Below are positions 1 to 8,025 of a stretch of DNA of 64,000 nucleotides, in pieces. Source of the stretch: Kocuria salsicia (lineage in GTDB: Bacteria > Actinomycetota > Actinomycetes > Actinomycetales > Micrococcaceae). Numbering within the stretch: the stretch's first letter is position 1; every line of letters starts with the position of its first letter. The position numbers and the translations under genes are program-made. The stretch lies in contig NZ_VELE01000002.1 of assembly GCF_007681555.1 (NCBI RefSeq), positions 248,001 through 312,000 of the forward strand. Direction: 5' to 3'. The notes beneath the pieces are model-generated. The model was not told the DNA's origin and made no database searches. It saw nothing but the letters and a program-made list of their open reading frames with translations.

Positions 1-1197
1 CCCAGCTCGATCGTGCCCTCCGACGAGACGATCGCCCGCATGGCCGAGGCCCTGAACTCCGCCAAGAAGGTTGCGATCTTCGCGGGCATCGGCGTGTCTG
101 GCGCGCACGACGAGGTCATCGCGCTCGCGGACACGCTCAACGCTCCCATCGGCCACTCGCTGCGCGGCAAGGACCAGATCCAGTTCGACAACCCGTTCGA
201 CGTCGGCATGACCGGGCTGCTGGGCTACGGCGCCGCGGCCGAGGGGCTGCACGACGCGGACGTCATGGTCATGCTGGGCACGGACTTCCCGTACGACCAG
301 TTCCTCCCGGACGTCACCACCATCCAGGTGGACACCAACCCCGCAGTGATTGGACGCCGCACGGGCGTGACCGTGCCGGTGTACGGGGACGTGAAGTCCA
401 CGATCCTCAAGCTGCTGCCCGAACTGCAGCCCAAGAAGGACCGCTCCTTCCTGGACAAGACCCTCGCCAAGCACGACAAGCTGATGAACAAGGCCGTGGG
501 GGCCTACACCCGCAAGGTCGAGAAGATCACCCCCATCCACCCCGAGTACGCCGCGTCCGTGCTGGACCAGGTGGCTGCCCGGGACGCCGTGTTCACTGCT
601 GACACCGGCATGTGCAACGTGTGGACCGCGCGCTACATCAACCCGCTCGGCACCCGCCGCGTCCTGGGCTCCTACCTGCACGGCTCCATGGCCAACGCCC
701 TGCCCCACGCGATCGGCGCGTCCATGGCGGAGCCGGGCCGCCAGGTGATCTCGGTCTCGGGCGACGGCGGGCTGTCCATGCTCATGGGCGAGTTGCTCAC
801 GCTCGCCGCGTACGACCTGCCGGTCACCGTGGTGGTCTTCAACAACTCGACGCTCGGCATGGTCAAGCTGGAGATGCTCGTGGACGGGCTGCAGGACTAC
901 GGCGTGGACGTCCCCCACACCGACTACGCGGCGATCGCCCGCGCCGCCGGGCTGCAGGGCATCCGCGTGGAGAAGCCCAAGGATCTCGAGTCGGCGTTCA
1001 CCACCGCGCTCTCGCACCGCGGCCCCTCGCTCGTGGAGGTCATCACCGACCCCAACGCGCTGTCCATCCCCCCGAAGATCAAGAGCGAGCAGGTCTTCGG
1101 CTTCGCCACGGCCATGTCCCGCATCGTGCTCAACCGCGGTGCCGGCGAGGCCGTGTCGATGGCTCGCTCCAACCTGCGCAACATCCCGCGCGGCTGA
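1..1197 (+). CDS. poxB: Pyruvate dehydrogenase (quinone) / pyruvate oxidase, C-terminal part (5' end outside window)
   Basis: Thiamine-diphosphate flavoenzyme that decarboxylates pyruvate to acetate and CO2 and passes electrons to the membrane quinone pool. The frame is open from base 1, so the N-terminal Pyr domain is missing; 398 codons are visible against about 570-600 for the family. The visible part begins in the central FAD/transhydrogenase-like domain (KVAIFAGIGVSGAHDE, then VMVMLGTDFPYDQ). It continues into the C-terminal PP domain with the ThDP/Mg motif GDGGLSMLMGE followed by VVVFNNSTLGMVK. Other ThDP enzymes (acetolactate synthase) share the fold, but the GTDFPYDQF segment and the C-terminus fit PoxB better. 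It is followed by a hairpin terminator at 1234-1268. Confidence 0.9.
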   Translation, partial: PSSIVPSDETIARMAEALNSAKKVAIFAGIGVSGAHDEVIALADTLNAPIGHSLRGKDQIQFDNPFDVGMTGLLGYGAAAEGLHDADVMVMLGTDFPYDQFLPDVTTIQVDTNPAVIGRRTGVTVPVYGDVKSTILKLLPELQPKKDRSFLDKTLAKHDKLMNKAVGAYTRKVEKITPIHPEYAASVLDQVAARDAVFTADTGMCNVWTARYINPLGTRRVLGSYLHGSMANALPHAIGASMAEPGRQVISVSGDGGLSMLMGELLTLAAYDLPVTVVVFNNSTLGMVKLEMLVDGLQDYGVDVPHTDYAAIARAAGLQGIRVEKPKDLESAFTTALSHRGPSLVEVITDPNALSIPPKIKSEQVFGFATAMSRIVLNRGAGEAVSMARSNLRNIPRG

Positions 1198-1233
1198 GCC
1201 CGACGCCGTCGCCCGCACAACGGCGCACACGGA

Positions 1234-1268
1234 CGGGGACCCGGTGGCACGCCGCCGCCGGGTCCCCG
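1234..1268 (+). terminator. Hairpin terminator after poxB
   Basis: Perfect 11-bp stem CGGGGACCCGG/CCGGGTCCCCG (1234-1244 and 1258-1268) with a 13-nt loop, 36 bases after the poxB stop. No U-tract follows, only TTCACGTTTCC. Confidence 0.7.
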
Positions 1269-1325
1269 TTCACGTTTCCGCACAACAGGCCGGGAACGCC
1301 ACGGATCCCGCGAGCGCCGTAAGGC

Positions 1326-1361
1326 GTGTGAGCCGTGTGAGCCGTGGGAGCCGTGTGAGCC
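1326..1361. repeat. Four tandem 9-bp repeats (GTGTGAGCC) upstream of the SorC-type regulator
   Basis: Units at 1326-1334, 1335-1343, 1344-1352 (one mismatch, GTGGGAGCC) and 1353-1361. The array ends 65 bases before the regulator start and is followed directly by GGAACATATAGG, the most AT-rich stretch here and a possible -10 region. A 9-bp period puts successive units on different faces of the helix. Confidence 0.75.
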
Positions 1362-1426
1362 GGAACATATAGGATCACGGGAGCAGTGCCCCTGTTCGCT
1401 CCCGTCAGGATTGGAGGCGGTGTCCC

Positions 1427-2389
1427 ATGACCGCCGAGGACCCCTGGCCGCCCACCGACCCCGGGCGGCGTCGCCACCTGCTCGCGAACCTCGCGCACGG
1501 CTACTTCGTGGAGGGCGCCTCCAAGGTCTCGCTGGGCAAGAGGTCCGGGCTCTCTCGCGTCCAGGTGGCCGCCCTGCTGCAGGAGGCGCAGGAGACCGGG
1601 GTCGTGCGGATCGAGATCACGGTGCCGCTCGAGAGCGCGGACGCGGACCTCGCCCGGGCCGCGGGCCTGGAGCGGCTCGTGACGGTGGGCAGTCCCCACT
1701 GGCCCGCCGACCGCGACGACCTCGCACGCGCCGTCGCCCGGGAGGTCACCCGGCTGCTGCGGGACGACACCGTCCTGGGCATCTCCTGGTCCCGAATGCT
1801 CCAGGTCGCGGTCGGTCACCTGCCGCCGCTGCCGCACAACGACGTCGTACAGCTCGCCGGTGCGCTGTGCACTGACGGCACGCCCACCGAGGAGCCGCCG
1901 CATCTGCTCGTCGGCCTGGCCTGCCGCGCCGCGTGGCCGCTGTGGGCGCCATTGGTCGTGGAGCGGGCCGAGTCCCTGAAGGAGTCCCGCGAGGTCGCGG
2001 GGACACTGCGCCGGGCGGACGCTCTCGAGGGCGCGGCGCTGGCCGTCGGGCACTGGTCGCCGGAGGGTTCGACCGTGTGGCCGCGGGTCGGCGAGGACGT
2101 CGCCCGCGCCGCGCGGGACGCCGGGGCCGTGGCCGAGGTCTCTGGGCACCTGCTGGACGAGGCCGGCCACGAGGTGGACACGCCCGTGGCTGGAATGGTC
2201 GTCTCGGCGGGTGTGGGGCAGCTGCGCGCGGCCCGCCACAGGATCGGGGTCGCCTCCGGCGCGGAGCGCGCGCCCGCGGTCCTCTCCGCGGTGCGCGGTG
2301 GTCTCGTGGACCACCTGGTGTGCGACACAGCTCTGCGCGACGAGCTGGGGCGGCTCCTCCACGGCGGTGCACCTCCCCGCGAGCAGTGA
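1427..2389 (+). CDS. SorC/DeoR-type sugar-binding transcriptional regulator
   Basis: Predicted DNA-binding regulator of 320 aa. An N-terminal helix-turn-helix (about residues 15-60, with the helix pair ASKVSLGKRSGLSRVQVAAL) is followed by a SorC-type sugar-phosphate effector domain of Rossmann/NagB-like fold. The start at 1427 has a strong ribosome site (TTGGAGGCGG, 7-8 bases upstream). The next gene, 88 bases downstream on the same strand, is a xylulokinase (broken here), so pentose or polyol metabolism is the likely target. It is about the usual length of the family. The tandem 9-bp repeat and an AT-rich patch lie just upstream and may carry its own operator. The effector cannot be read from sequence. 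Confidence 0.85.
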   Translation: MTAEDPWPPTDPGRRRHLLANLAHGYFVEGASKVSLGKRSGLSRVQVAALLQEAQETGVVRIEITVPLESADADLARAAGLERLVTVGSPHWPADRDDLARAVAREVTRLLRDDTVLGISWSRMLQVAVGHLPPLPHNDVVQLAGALCTDGTPTEEPPHLLVGLACRAAWPLWAPLVVERAESLKESREVAGTLRRADALEGAALAVGHWSPEGSTVWPRVGEDVARAARDAGAVAEVSGHLLDEAGHEVDTPVAGMVVSAGVGQLRAARHRIGVASGAERAPAVLSAVRGGLVDHLVCDTALRDELGRLLHGGAPPREQ

Positions 2390-2477
2390 CCCGCCCCGGG
2401 GCTCCCGGTGACGCACCTCAGCTCACCCTCCCGGCGTCGCAAGGCACCCGTCCCGTCCACGCCAACGAAAGGACGTC

Positions 2478-3889
2478 ATGACCCCCACGGTCGTCGGCAT
2501 CGACTCCTCCACGCAGTCCTGCAAGGTCCTGGTGGTGGACGCGGCCACCGGCCGCACCCTGGCCTCCGGCAGCGCCCCTCACCCGGACGGCACGAGCATG
2601 GACCCCGCGCACTGGCTCAGCGCGCTGCGCACCGCGTGGCGGCAGGTGGGCGTCCCGGAGCGTGACGACGTCCTCGCCGTCTCGGTGGCCGGGCAGCAGC
2701 ACGGGATGGTGGCGCTGGACGCCGAGGGCACCCCGGTACACGATGCGCTGCTGTGGAACGACGTCCGCAGCGCGCCCCAGGCCACCCGCATGCTCGAGGA
2801 GCACGGGCCCCGGTGGTGGATGGAACGGGTGGGCATGTCACCCGTCCCGTCCATGACGCTGTCCAAGCTCGCGTGGCTCGCGGAGAACGAGCCGGGGGCC
2901 GCCTCCCGCGTGGCGCGCGTCATGCTGCCCCACGACTGGCTGACGCTGCAATTGTGCGGGGAGTGCGTCACGGACCGCTCGGACGCCTCCGGAACGGGCT
3001 ACTTCGACCCGTCGACCAATCGCTACCGCCCCGAGCTGCTGGAGGAGTACTTCGGTGCGGTGCCCGAGCTGCCCCGGGTGCTCGGTCCCGGTGAGGCCGC
3101 GGGGACGCTCGGGGAGCAGTGGGGGTGCGGCGGCGACGTCGTCGTGGGCCCGGGCGCGGGGGACAACGCGGCCGCCGCGCTCGGCCTGGGCCTGCGCGAG
3201 GCGGAGGTGGCGGTGTCCGTGGGAACCTCCGGAACCGTGTTCGCGTGCAGCCCCGAGCCGCCGCAGGACCCGACGTCCGTGACCGCCGGCTTCGCGGACG
3301 CCACGGGCCGGTTCCTGCCGCTGCTGTGCACGATCAACGCCGCGCGCGTCATGACCACCACCGCAGATCTGCTGGGGGTGGACCTGGAGGAGTTCACCCG
3401 CCTCGCGCGGTCCGGTCCCTCGGACGCGGGCGGGCTGACGCTGCTGCCCTACTTCGACGGCGAGCGCACGCCCAATCTGCCCACAGCCACCGGACACCTG
3501 GGCGGGATGACCGCGCCTCGCTGACCCGGGAGAACCTCGCCCGGGCGGCCGTGCTCTCCGTGGCCAACTCCCTCGCGGACTGCCTGGACATCCTGCGCGA
3601 GGCGCACGTGGCGGTGGATCGTGTGCTGCTCATCGGCGGCGGCGCCCGGTCCGAGGCGCTGTGCGAGGTCCTGCCGGACACGCTCGGCATGCCGGTCACG
3701 GTGCCGGAGGCGGGTGAGTACGTGGCGCTGGGTGCCGCGCGGCAGGCGGCCTGGGCGGCCACGGAGGAGCTGCCCGAGTGGTCCCGCTCCGTGAGCCGGG
3801 AGCTGTTTCCCGCGGGCGACGTCGGCGTGCAGGAGTTCCGCCGCCGCTACGCCCTCGCCCGGCAGGAAACACAGGCGCAGCTCGGCTGA
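2478..3889 (+). pseudogene. xylB: Xylulokinase, split by a -1 frameshift near base 3515
   Basis: FGGY-family carbohydrate kinase; intact members phosphorylate D-xylulose to D-xylulose 5-phosphate. The first part (2478-3524) starts with GIDSSTQSCKVLVVD and runs to the conserved YFDGERTPNLP, then stops at TGA 3522-3524. Sequence resumes in the -1 frame with ASLTRENLARAAVLS and ends at 3889 with the usual C-terminal ATPase half (VLLIGGGARSEA). Joined, the product would be about 470 aa, the normal length. Loss of one base, probably a G in the ACCGCGCCTCG stretch (3509-3520), explains the break. No slippery heptamer is visible, so recoding is unlikely. Either a real mutation or a sequencing error fits. 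The start has a GAAAGGA ribosome site. Confidence 0.9.
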
Positions 3890-3920
3890 GCACCCAGAGC
3901 ACGTCGCTCACCGGTTCACC

Positions 3921-4000
3921 GGCTCGTCGATTCCTCGGCTCGTCGTTTCCCCGGTGCGTTGATTCCCGGGTTCGTCGGTTACCCGGCCCACGTGTTCGTC
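3921..4000. repeat. Degenerate 16-bp tandem repeat, five units
   Basis: Units start at 3921, 3937, 3953, 3969 and 3985. The first two (GGCTCGTCGATTCCTC and GGCTCGTCGTTTCCCC) differ at three positions and later units drift. They fill the gap between the convergent ends of xylB and the NUDIX gene. No coding sense is apparent. Confidence 0.65.
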
Positions 4001-4016
4001 GGCTCCCGCGAACCCC

Positions 4017-4484
4017 TCAGCTCTCGAAGCCCGTGCGCCCCGTGAACTCCAGCGCGGCCCGCAGCCGCTCGGCCTGGTGCTCCGGCATGGGAGGCAGCTC
4101 GTCCACCGGGTACCAGTCCACGGCGAGGGACTCGTCGTCCGCGACCCGCGCGTCCCCGGAGAGGTAGCTGCACAGGAACGTGTGGTCCAGGAACTGGCAG
4201 CGGTCTCCGTTGGGGAACTGCACCTCCCCGCCGGCCTTGACCCGCACGAGCGCGTCCACGGTGATCTCCACCCCGGTCTCCTCCAGGCACTCGCGCCGGG
4301 TGGCCACACCGGGGTCCTCCCCCGGTTCCACGATGCCGGTGATCAGGCCCCAGTTCCCGTTGTCCGCGCGGCGCCCGAGCAGCACACGGCCCTCGTGCAG
4401 CACCACGGCGGTGCACCCCGGCAGCCAGAGCAGGTCGTGGCCGATCGAGCGGCGCAGGTGCTGGATGAACTCGGGTGTGGCCAC
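4017..4484 (-). CDS. NUDIX hydrolase
   Basis: 155-aa soluble protein that should cleave a nucleoside diphosphate linked to another moiety. The Nudix box is at residues 50-72: Gly50, Glu56, Arg64-Glu65 and Glu68-Glu69 match GX5EX7REUXEEXGU, with Cys at one normally aliphatic position. The N-terminal strand (TAVVLHEGRVLLGRR) and the W-G-L-I-T-G lead-in are typical of the fold. The GTG start at 4484 is supported by an AGGAGG ribosome site complementary to CCTCCT at 4493-4498. The substrate is not predictable. It converges on the xylB remnant, with the 16-bp repeats in between. Confidence 0.9.
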   Translation of the reverse strand: MATPEFIQHLRRSIGHDLLWLPGCTAVVLHEGRVLLGRRADNGNWGLITGIVEPGEDPGVATRRECLEETGVEITVDALVRVKAGGEVQFPNGDRCQFLDHTFLCSYLSGDARVADDESLAVDWYPVDELPPMPEHQAERLRAALEFTGRTGFES

Positions 4485-4628
4485 GGGGTGGTCCTCCTGG
4501 TCGGTGACGGCGGGGTGCTACAGCCACGCGGAGAGGTTTCCTCCCCCACGGAGAGGACCCTCCCCACGGGGTGGTCGCTCCCCAGGGTACGTGCCCGCCC
4601 GTCACGGAAACCCCTCACGGGAAACCCG
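4481..4628. repeat. Intergenic segment with 13-bp direct repeat
   Basis: CCACGGGGTGGTC occurs at 4481-4493 (over the NUDIX start codon) and at 4564-4576. The rest contains short imperfect repeats of the type CACGG(G)AAACCC around 4601-4630. It lies between two minus-strand genes. Nothing else is recognised in it. Confidence 0.55.
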
Positions 4629-5168
4629 TCACAGGAACGTGAGGACCCCCAGGCTGCCCACGATCATGAACGGTCCCAGCGGGATCCGGCTGCCCGCCCC
4701 GGCCCACCGGGTGAGCATGAGCACCGCGCAGAAGATCCCTGCAGAGACGAAGGTGACGGCGAGTGCAAGCACGGTGTGGCCCACCGAGGCGAACCCCGTG
4801 GCCAGGCCCAGCACCCCCGCGAGCCGCACGTCTCCCATGCCCATGCCGGAGGGATTGATCAGCCGCAACGCCAGGAAGAGTCCGCCCATGAGCACGAGTC
4901 CCCACAGCATCCACCACAGCCGCACGGTGTCGTGGACGAGCAGCGCCGAACCCGCCAGCAGCACGGCGGTCACGGGGTAGAGGGGACGCACCACGGCACC
5001 GGGCAGGCGGTGTTCGCGGATGTCCGTGGCGGCGAGCCACACTCCTGAGCAGGCGAGCACCAGGACGGCCAGGGCACAGGCCACCGCGGCCAGCTGCGCG
5101 CTGGGCGACGTGTCCTTCAGGTGCTCCCCCACGAACCCCCCGATGCCCGACGCAGCGGTCAGCATCAT
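4629..5168 (-). CDS. A24 family prepilin peptidase (type IV leader peptidase), no methylase domain
   Basis: Membrane aspartyl protease of 179 aa with about six hydrophobic segments. The two catalytic aspartates are visible in ATDIREHRLPG (after the first conserved segment) and in the GMGMGDVRL motif, the GxGD signature. PilD/TadV-type enzymes of this size lack the N-terminal zinc/N-methyltransferase domain, as here. They cleave leader peptides of pilin-like proteins at the cytoplasmic face. No pilin, Tad or type II secretion genes lie within the window, so the substrate must be encoded elsewhere. Adjacent ATG codons give two nearly equivalent starts. Confidence 0.88.
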   Translation of the reverse strand: MMLTAASGIGGFVGEHLKDTSPSAQLAAVACALAVLVLACSGVWLAATDIREHRLPGAVVRPLYPVTAVLLAGSALLVHDTVRLWWMLWGLVLMGGLFLALRLINPSGMGMGDVRLAGVLGLATGFASVGHTVLALAVTFVSAGIFCAVLMLTRWAGAGSRIPLGPFMIVGSLGVLTFL

Positions 5169-5249
5169 GCGCCCATCCTAGGCACAGCCCCCGCCCCACC
5201 GGGAGAGCGCGGCGCAGGCCTGTGGAGAACCACTTCGTAGACTGGGGCC

Positions 5250-6146
5250 ATGAGCACGCCCAGGCAGACCGGAGCCCGCTGGCAGGAGGAAACACCCTGG
5301 CAGGAGGAAGCACCCTGGCAGGGTGGAGCGTCCTCGCGCAGCGGGGCACCGTGGCAGCGCGGGGCACCCCCGCACGAGGGGTCCCCCTGGTCCGGGGCAC
5401 CCGAGGACACGGCCGTGCACGAGGAGTCCTTCGCCGCCCTGTGCCGCTCCTCCCCGTGGCGGTGGGAGACCCTGCGTTTCTCCCTGCACTGGGTGCCGGG
5501 CGCGCAGGACCGCCCCGCCCAGCCGGTGCGAGCCTGGCTGCGCCGGCCCTCGGACCTGCGGGTCGAGACGCTGCGGGGCCACGCGCTGTACACGAGCACG
5601 TCCCTGGAGCGCTCCCGGGACGACTTCTACGTGGCGGACACCCCGCGCTCCTGGCTGCTCCCGCCGGGTCTCGTGACCCCCGTGTACGACGACGACGGCC
5701 TGGTCACCCGCCGTCCCGAGGCCGCCTACGGGGACCCCGTGTTCGGCGGCGGCCGGTGGCAGGCGATCCTCGACCCCGTGGAGCTCGTGGGCCCGGCCCC
5801 GGTCCCGCCGTACCTGCCGGAGCAGCGACCCGCGCGGCTGCGCTCGCTGGCGGCCGGGGCGTTCGCGAAGCGCCGGGTGTGGTGCGCCACCGTGGAGCCC
5901 ACCGTGCGCTACCGCCCGGTGACGGCGGCCCACCCGCTCGCACCGGGGCCCACCCGGATCGCCGTGGACACGGCCACCGGCGTGTGCGTGTACTCCCATG
6001 TGCTGAGCGGCCCGTACGCCGGCCAGGGGCACCGGCTCGTGGTCGAGGGGGTGGACGAGTACCAGCTGGACGACCTCTTCACCCGCGAGGACTTCGACCT
6101 CACGGACGTCTCCCACCACCTCCCGTGGCGGGTCCCCGGCCACTGA
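5250..6146 (+). CDS. Unrecognised protein with Trp/Gln-rich repetitive N-terminus
   Basis: 298 aa, not assigned to a family. Residues 10-50 are low-complexity, with PWQ-containing repeats (PWQEEAPWQGG and similar) encoded by an imperfect 15-18 bp DNA repeat at about 5280-5380. The rest looks like a folded domain with many Arg, Trp and Tyr residues. The C-terminal half contains RIAVDTATGVCVYS and VDEYQLDDLFTREDF, reminiscent of the LolA/RseB-like proteins of actinomycetes; that resemblance is weak and inferred. No signal peptide or membrane segment is seen. It stands alone between the minus-strand prepilin peptidase and the uppS-like gene. The start has only a weak ribosome site, so a start further in is possible. 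Confidence 0.65.
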   Translation: MSTPRQTGARWQEETPWQEEAPWQGGASSRSGAPWQRGAPPHEGSPWSGAPEDTAVHEESFAALCRSSPWRWETLRFSLHWVPGAQDRPAQPVRAWLRRPSDLRVETLRGHALYTSTSLERSRDDFYVADTPRSWLLPPGLVTPVYDDDGLVTRRPEAAYGDPVFGGGRWQAILDPVELVGPAPVPPYLPEQRPARLRSLAAGAFAKRRVWCATVEPTVRYRPVTAAHPLAPGPTRIAVDTATGVCVYSHVLSGPYAGQGHRLVVEGVDEYQLDDLFTREDFDLTDVSHHLPWRVPGH

Positions 6147-6280
6147 CGCGCCGCGGAGACCTCACTGGGGCACGCCCCCGAGGGGCCGTTGAAGGGCCGC
6201 TGAGGCGCCGCGGTTCCGTGCGCCCCCACCCGGGGAACGACGTCGCCGCCGGCCTTCGCGGCGTCCCCGCCCCGCTCTCC

Positions 6281-6312
6281 CCAGGCCGAACGCCGATCGG
6301 ACGTCGGCCTGG
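6281..6312. terminator. Hairpin between convergent genes
   Basis: CCAGGCCG (6281-6288) pairs with CGGCCTGG (6305-6312), and the inner bases can extend the stem. It sits between the 3' ends of the unknown gene (plus) and the uppS-like gene (minus) and could serve both. Confidence 0.55.
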
Positions 6313-6345
6313 TGGCGGCAGCGCACAGGTCTGGCGCCGCCGGGC

Positions 6346-7107
6346 TCAGCCGCCGAAGCGGCGCTGCCGGCGGGCGTAGTCGCGCAGGGCGCGCAGGAAG
6401 TCCACGCGCCGGAAGTCCGGCCACAACGCCTCGCAGAAGTAGAACTCGCTGTACGCGGACTGCCACATCAGGAATCCCGAGAGCCGCTGCTCCCCGGAGG
6501 TGCGGATCAGCAGGTCCGGGTCCGGCTGGCCGCGGGTGTAGAGGTGCGCGGAGACGTCCTCGATGCTCAGGGCCTGCGCGGTGGCCTCGAGGGACTCCCC
6601 GCGGGACGCGGCGTCCGTGAAGACCTCACGCACGGCGTCGACGATCTCCTGGCGGCCCCCGTAGCCCACAGCGATGTTCAGGTGCGGGCCGGGGTTCCCC
6701 GCGGTGCGCTGGACGCTGCTGGCCAGCTGCTCCTGCAGCTCCGGGGGCAGGGTGGCCAGCGCCCCGACCGCCTGCATCCGGCAGATCCCCTCCTCCTGCA
6801 GCTGCCGGGTGAGGTTCGTGATGATCTCCAGCAGCGCGGTGAGCTCCTCCGGCGGCCGGTTGAGGTTTTCGGTGGAGAGCACGTAGAGGGTGACCACCTG
6901 GATGTCGAGCTCGTTGCACCACCGCAGAAACTCCACGATCTTGCGCGCCCCGGCCCGATGGCCCTCCTCCGTGGAGGTGCCGAACTGCCGGGCCCACCGG
7001 CGGTTGCCGTCCACGAGGACTCCCACGTGGTGGGGCAGCTCCTCCTGCGAGAGGGTGCGCGCCAGGCGGTGCTCGTAGAACGAGTACATGACTCGGGGGA
7101 GCCTCAT
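6346..7107 (-). CDS. uppS: Z-isoprenyl diphosphate synthase (UppS family, Rv1086-like)
   Basis: cis-prenyltransferase of 253 aa that adds isopentenyl diphosphate units in Z configuration, feeding polyprenyl-phosphate lipid carriers for the cell wall. Key elements: HVGVLVDGNRRWAR with catalytic Asp33, the STENLNRP motif, GYGGRQEIVDAV, and the C-terminal PDLLIRTSGEQRLSGF. Actinomycetes usually have two paralogues. This copy sits next to hlyIII, DUF255 and mca, as the mycobacterial short-chain (Z-farnesyl) enzyme Rv1086 does, so a short-chain product is as likely as undecaprenyl diphosphate. Product length cannot be read safely. A downstream ATG (7089) is an alternative start. Confidence 0.93.
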   Translation of the reverse strand: MRLPRVMYSFYEHRLARTLSQEELPHHVGVLVDGNRRWARQFGTSTEEGHRAGARKIVEFLRWCNELDIQVVTLYVLSTENLNRPPEELTALLEIITNLTRQLQEEGICRMQAVGALATLPPELQEQLASSVQRTAGNPGPHLNIAVGYGGRQEIVDAVREVFTDAASRGESLEATAQALSIEDVSAHLYTRGQPDPDLLIRTSGEQRLSGFLMWQSAYSEFYFCEALWPDFRRVDFLRALRDYARRQRRFGG

Positions 7108-7245
7108 GACGGTCGTGCCCCCTGACTCTGCTCGGGCCTGTGCGGATTCACATCCACTAAACTACCCGTAGCGCCCGCCCAACACGGCAGCGCCCCACGA
7201 CCGCCGTGCCGGTGGGAACAGTCACGGAAGGCAGTGTGATCCCCC

Positions 7246-7959
7246 ATGCGAGACGACCGCGCCGGAGGCCGTGACCCGTACGATCCCCCCACGGTGGTGC
7301 GCCAGACACGCAACGGGCCGGTGACCGTGGAGCGCAAGCCCTCGTGGCGCGGCTGGATCCACGCGGGGTTCAGCCCCGTGGCCACCGCACTGGGGATCAT
7401 CGCGGTGGTCGTTGCTCCCACCGTGCAGCTGCGCCTGGCTTGCGTGGTCTACGCCGTCACGGCCGTGCTGCTCTTCGGCACCTCCGCCGTCTACCACCGC
7501 TTCTACTGGAGCGCACGCATGAACGCGATCCTTCGGCGCATGGACCACTCGAACATCGCGCTCATCATCGCGGGCACCTACACCCCCATGGCAGTGAGCT
7601 TCCTGCCCGGACGCAGCGCCGCGGTCCTGCTCGCGGTGATCTGGTCCCTCGGGGCCCTGCTCGTCCTCTTCCGGGTGTTCTGGCTCGGCGCCCCGCGCTG
7701 GCTCTACACGCCCCTGTACGTGGTCATGGGCTGCCTCTCCGTGGTCTACCTCCCGGCGTTCTTCGGGGTCAACGTGCCCGCCACGGTCATGCTCATCGTG
7801 GGCGGCGCGCTCTACATCGGCGGCGCCGTCTGCTACGCCCTCAAGCGGCCGCGGCTGCGTCCCGCCACGTTCAGCTTCCACGAGGTGTTCCACGCGTGCA
7901 CGATCGGCGGCTTCGTGTGCCACTACATCTCCATCATGCTGGCGATGTTCGCGGGCTGA
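7246..7959 (+). CDS. Hemolysin III family membrane protein (TrhA/YqfA type)
   Basis: 237-aa integral membrane protein with seven predicted hydrophobic segments after a basic N-terminal tail of about 35 residues. Conserved family residues are present: the Ser-Ala-Val-Tyr-His-Arg in the second segment region and the C-terminal pair of histidines in HEVFHACTIGGFVCHY. These histidines form a metal-like site in the PAQR/hemolysin III superfamily. The cellular role is unclear: channel-forming activity was proposed from one Bacillus protein, and a membrane homeostasis role is suggested for TrhA. It is divergent from the uppS-like gene, with 138 bases between the starts, an arrangement shared with mycobacteria (Rv1085c/Rv1086). 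Confidence 0.93.
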   Translation: MRDDRAGGRDPYDPPTVVRQTRNGPVTVERKPSWRGWIHAGFSPVATALGIIAVVVAPTVQLRLACVVYAVTAVLLFGTSAVYHRFYWSARMNAILRRMDHSNIALIIAGTYTPMAVSFLPGRSAAVLLAVIWSLGALLVLFRVFWLGAPRWLYTPLYVVMGCLSVVYLPAFFGVNVPATVMLIVGGALYIGGAVCYALKRPRLRPATFSFHEVFHACTIGGFVCHYISIMLAMFAG

Positions 7960-8025
7960 CCCCCCGGCTGTCACGACGACTCCGCCCCCGCCCCCGGGCA
8001 GGCCCGGGTCAGCTCATCGGCCGGG

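Noticed and set aside
1326-1361. CRISPR array
   Set aside because: Units are 9 bp and directly tandem, without spacers; no cas gene in the window.
3500-3530. Programmed ribosomal frameshift in xylB
   Set aside because: No slippery heptamer or obvious downstream pseudoknot, and xylulokinases are not known to use recoding.
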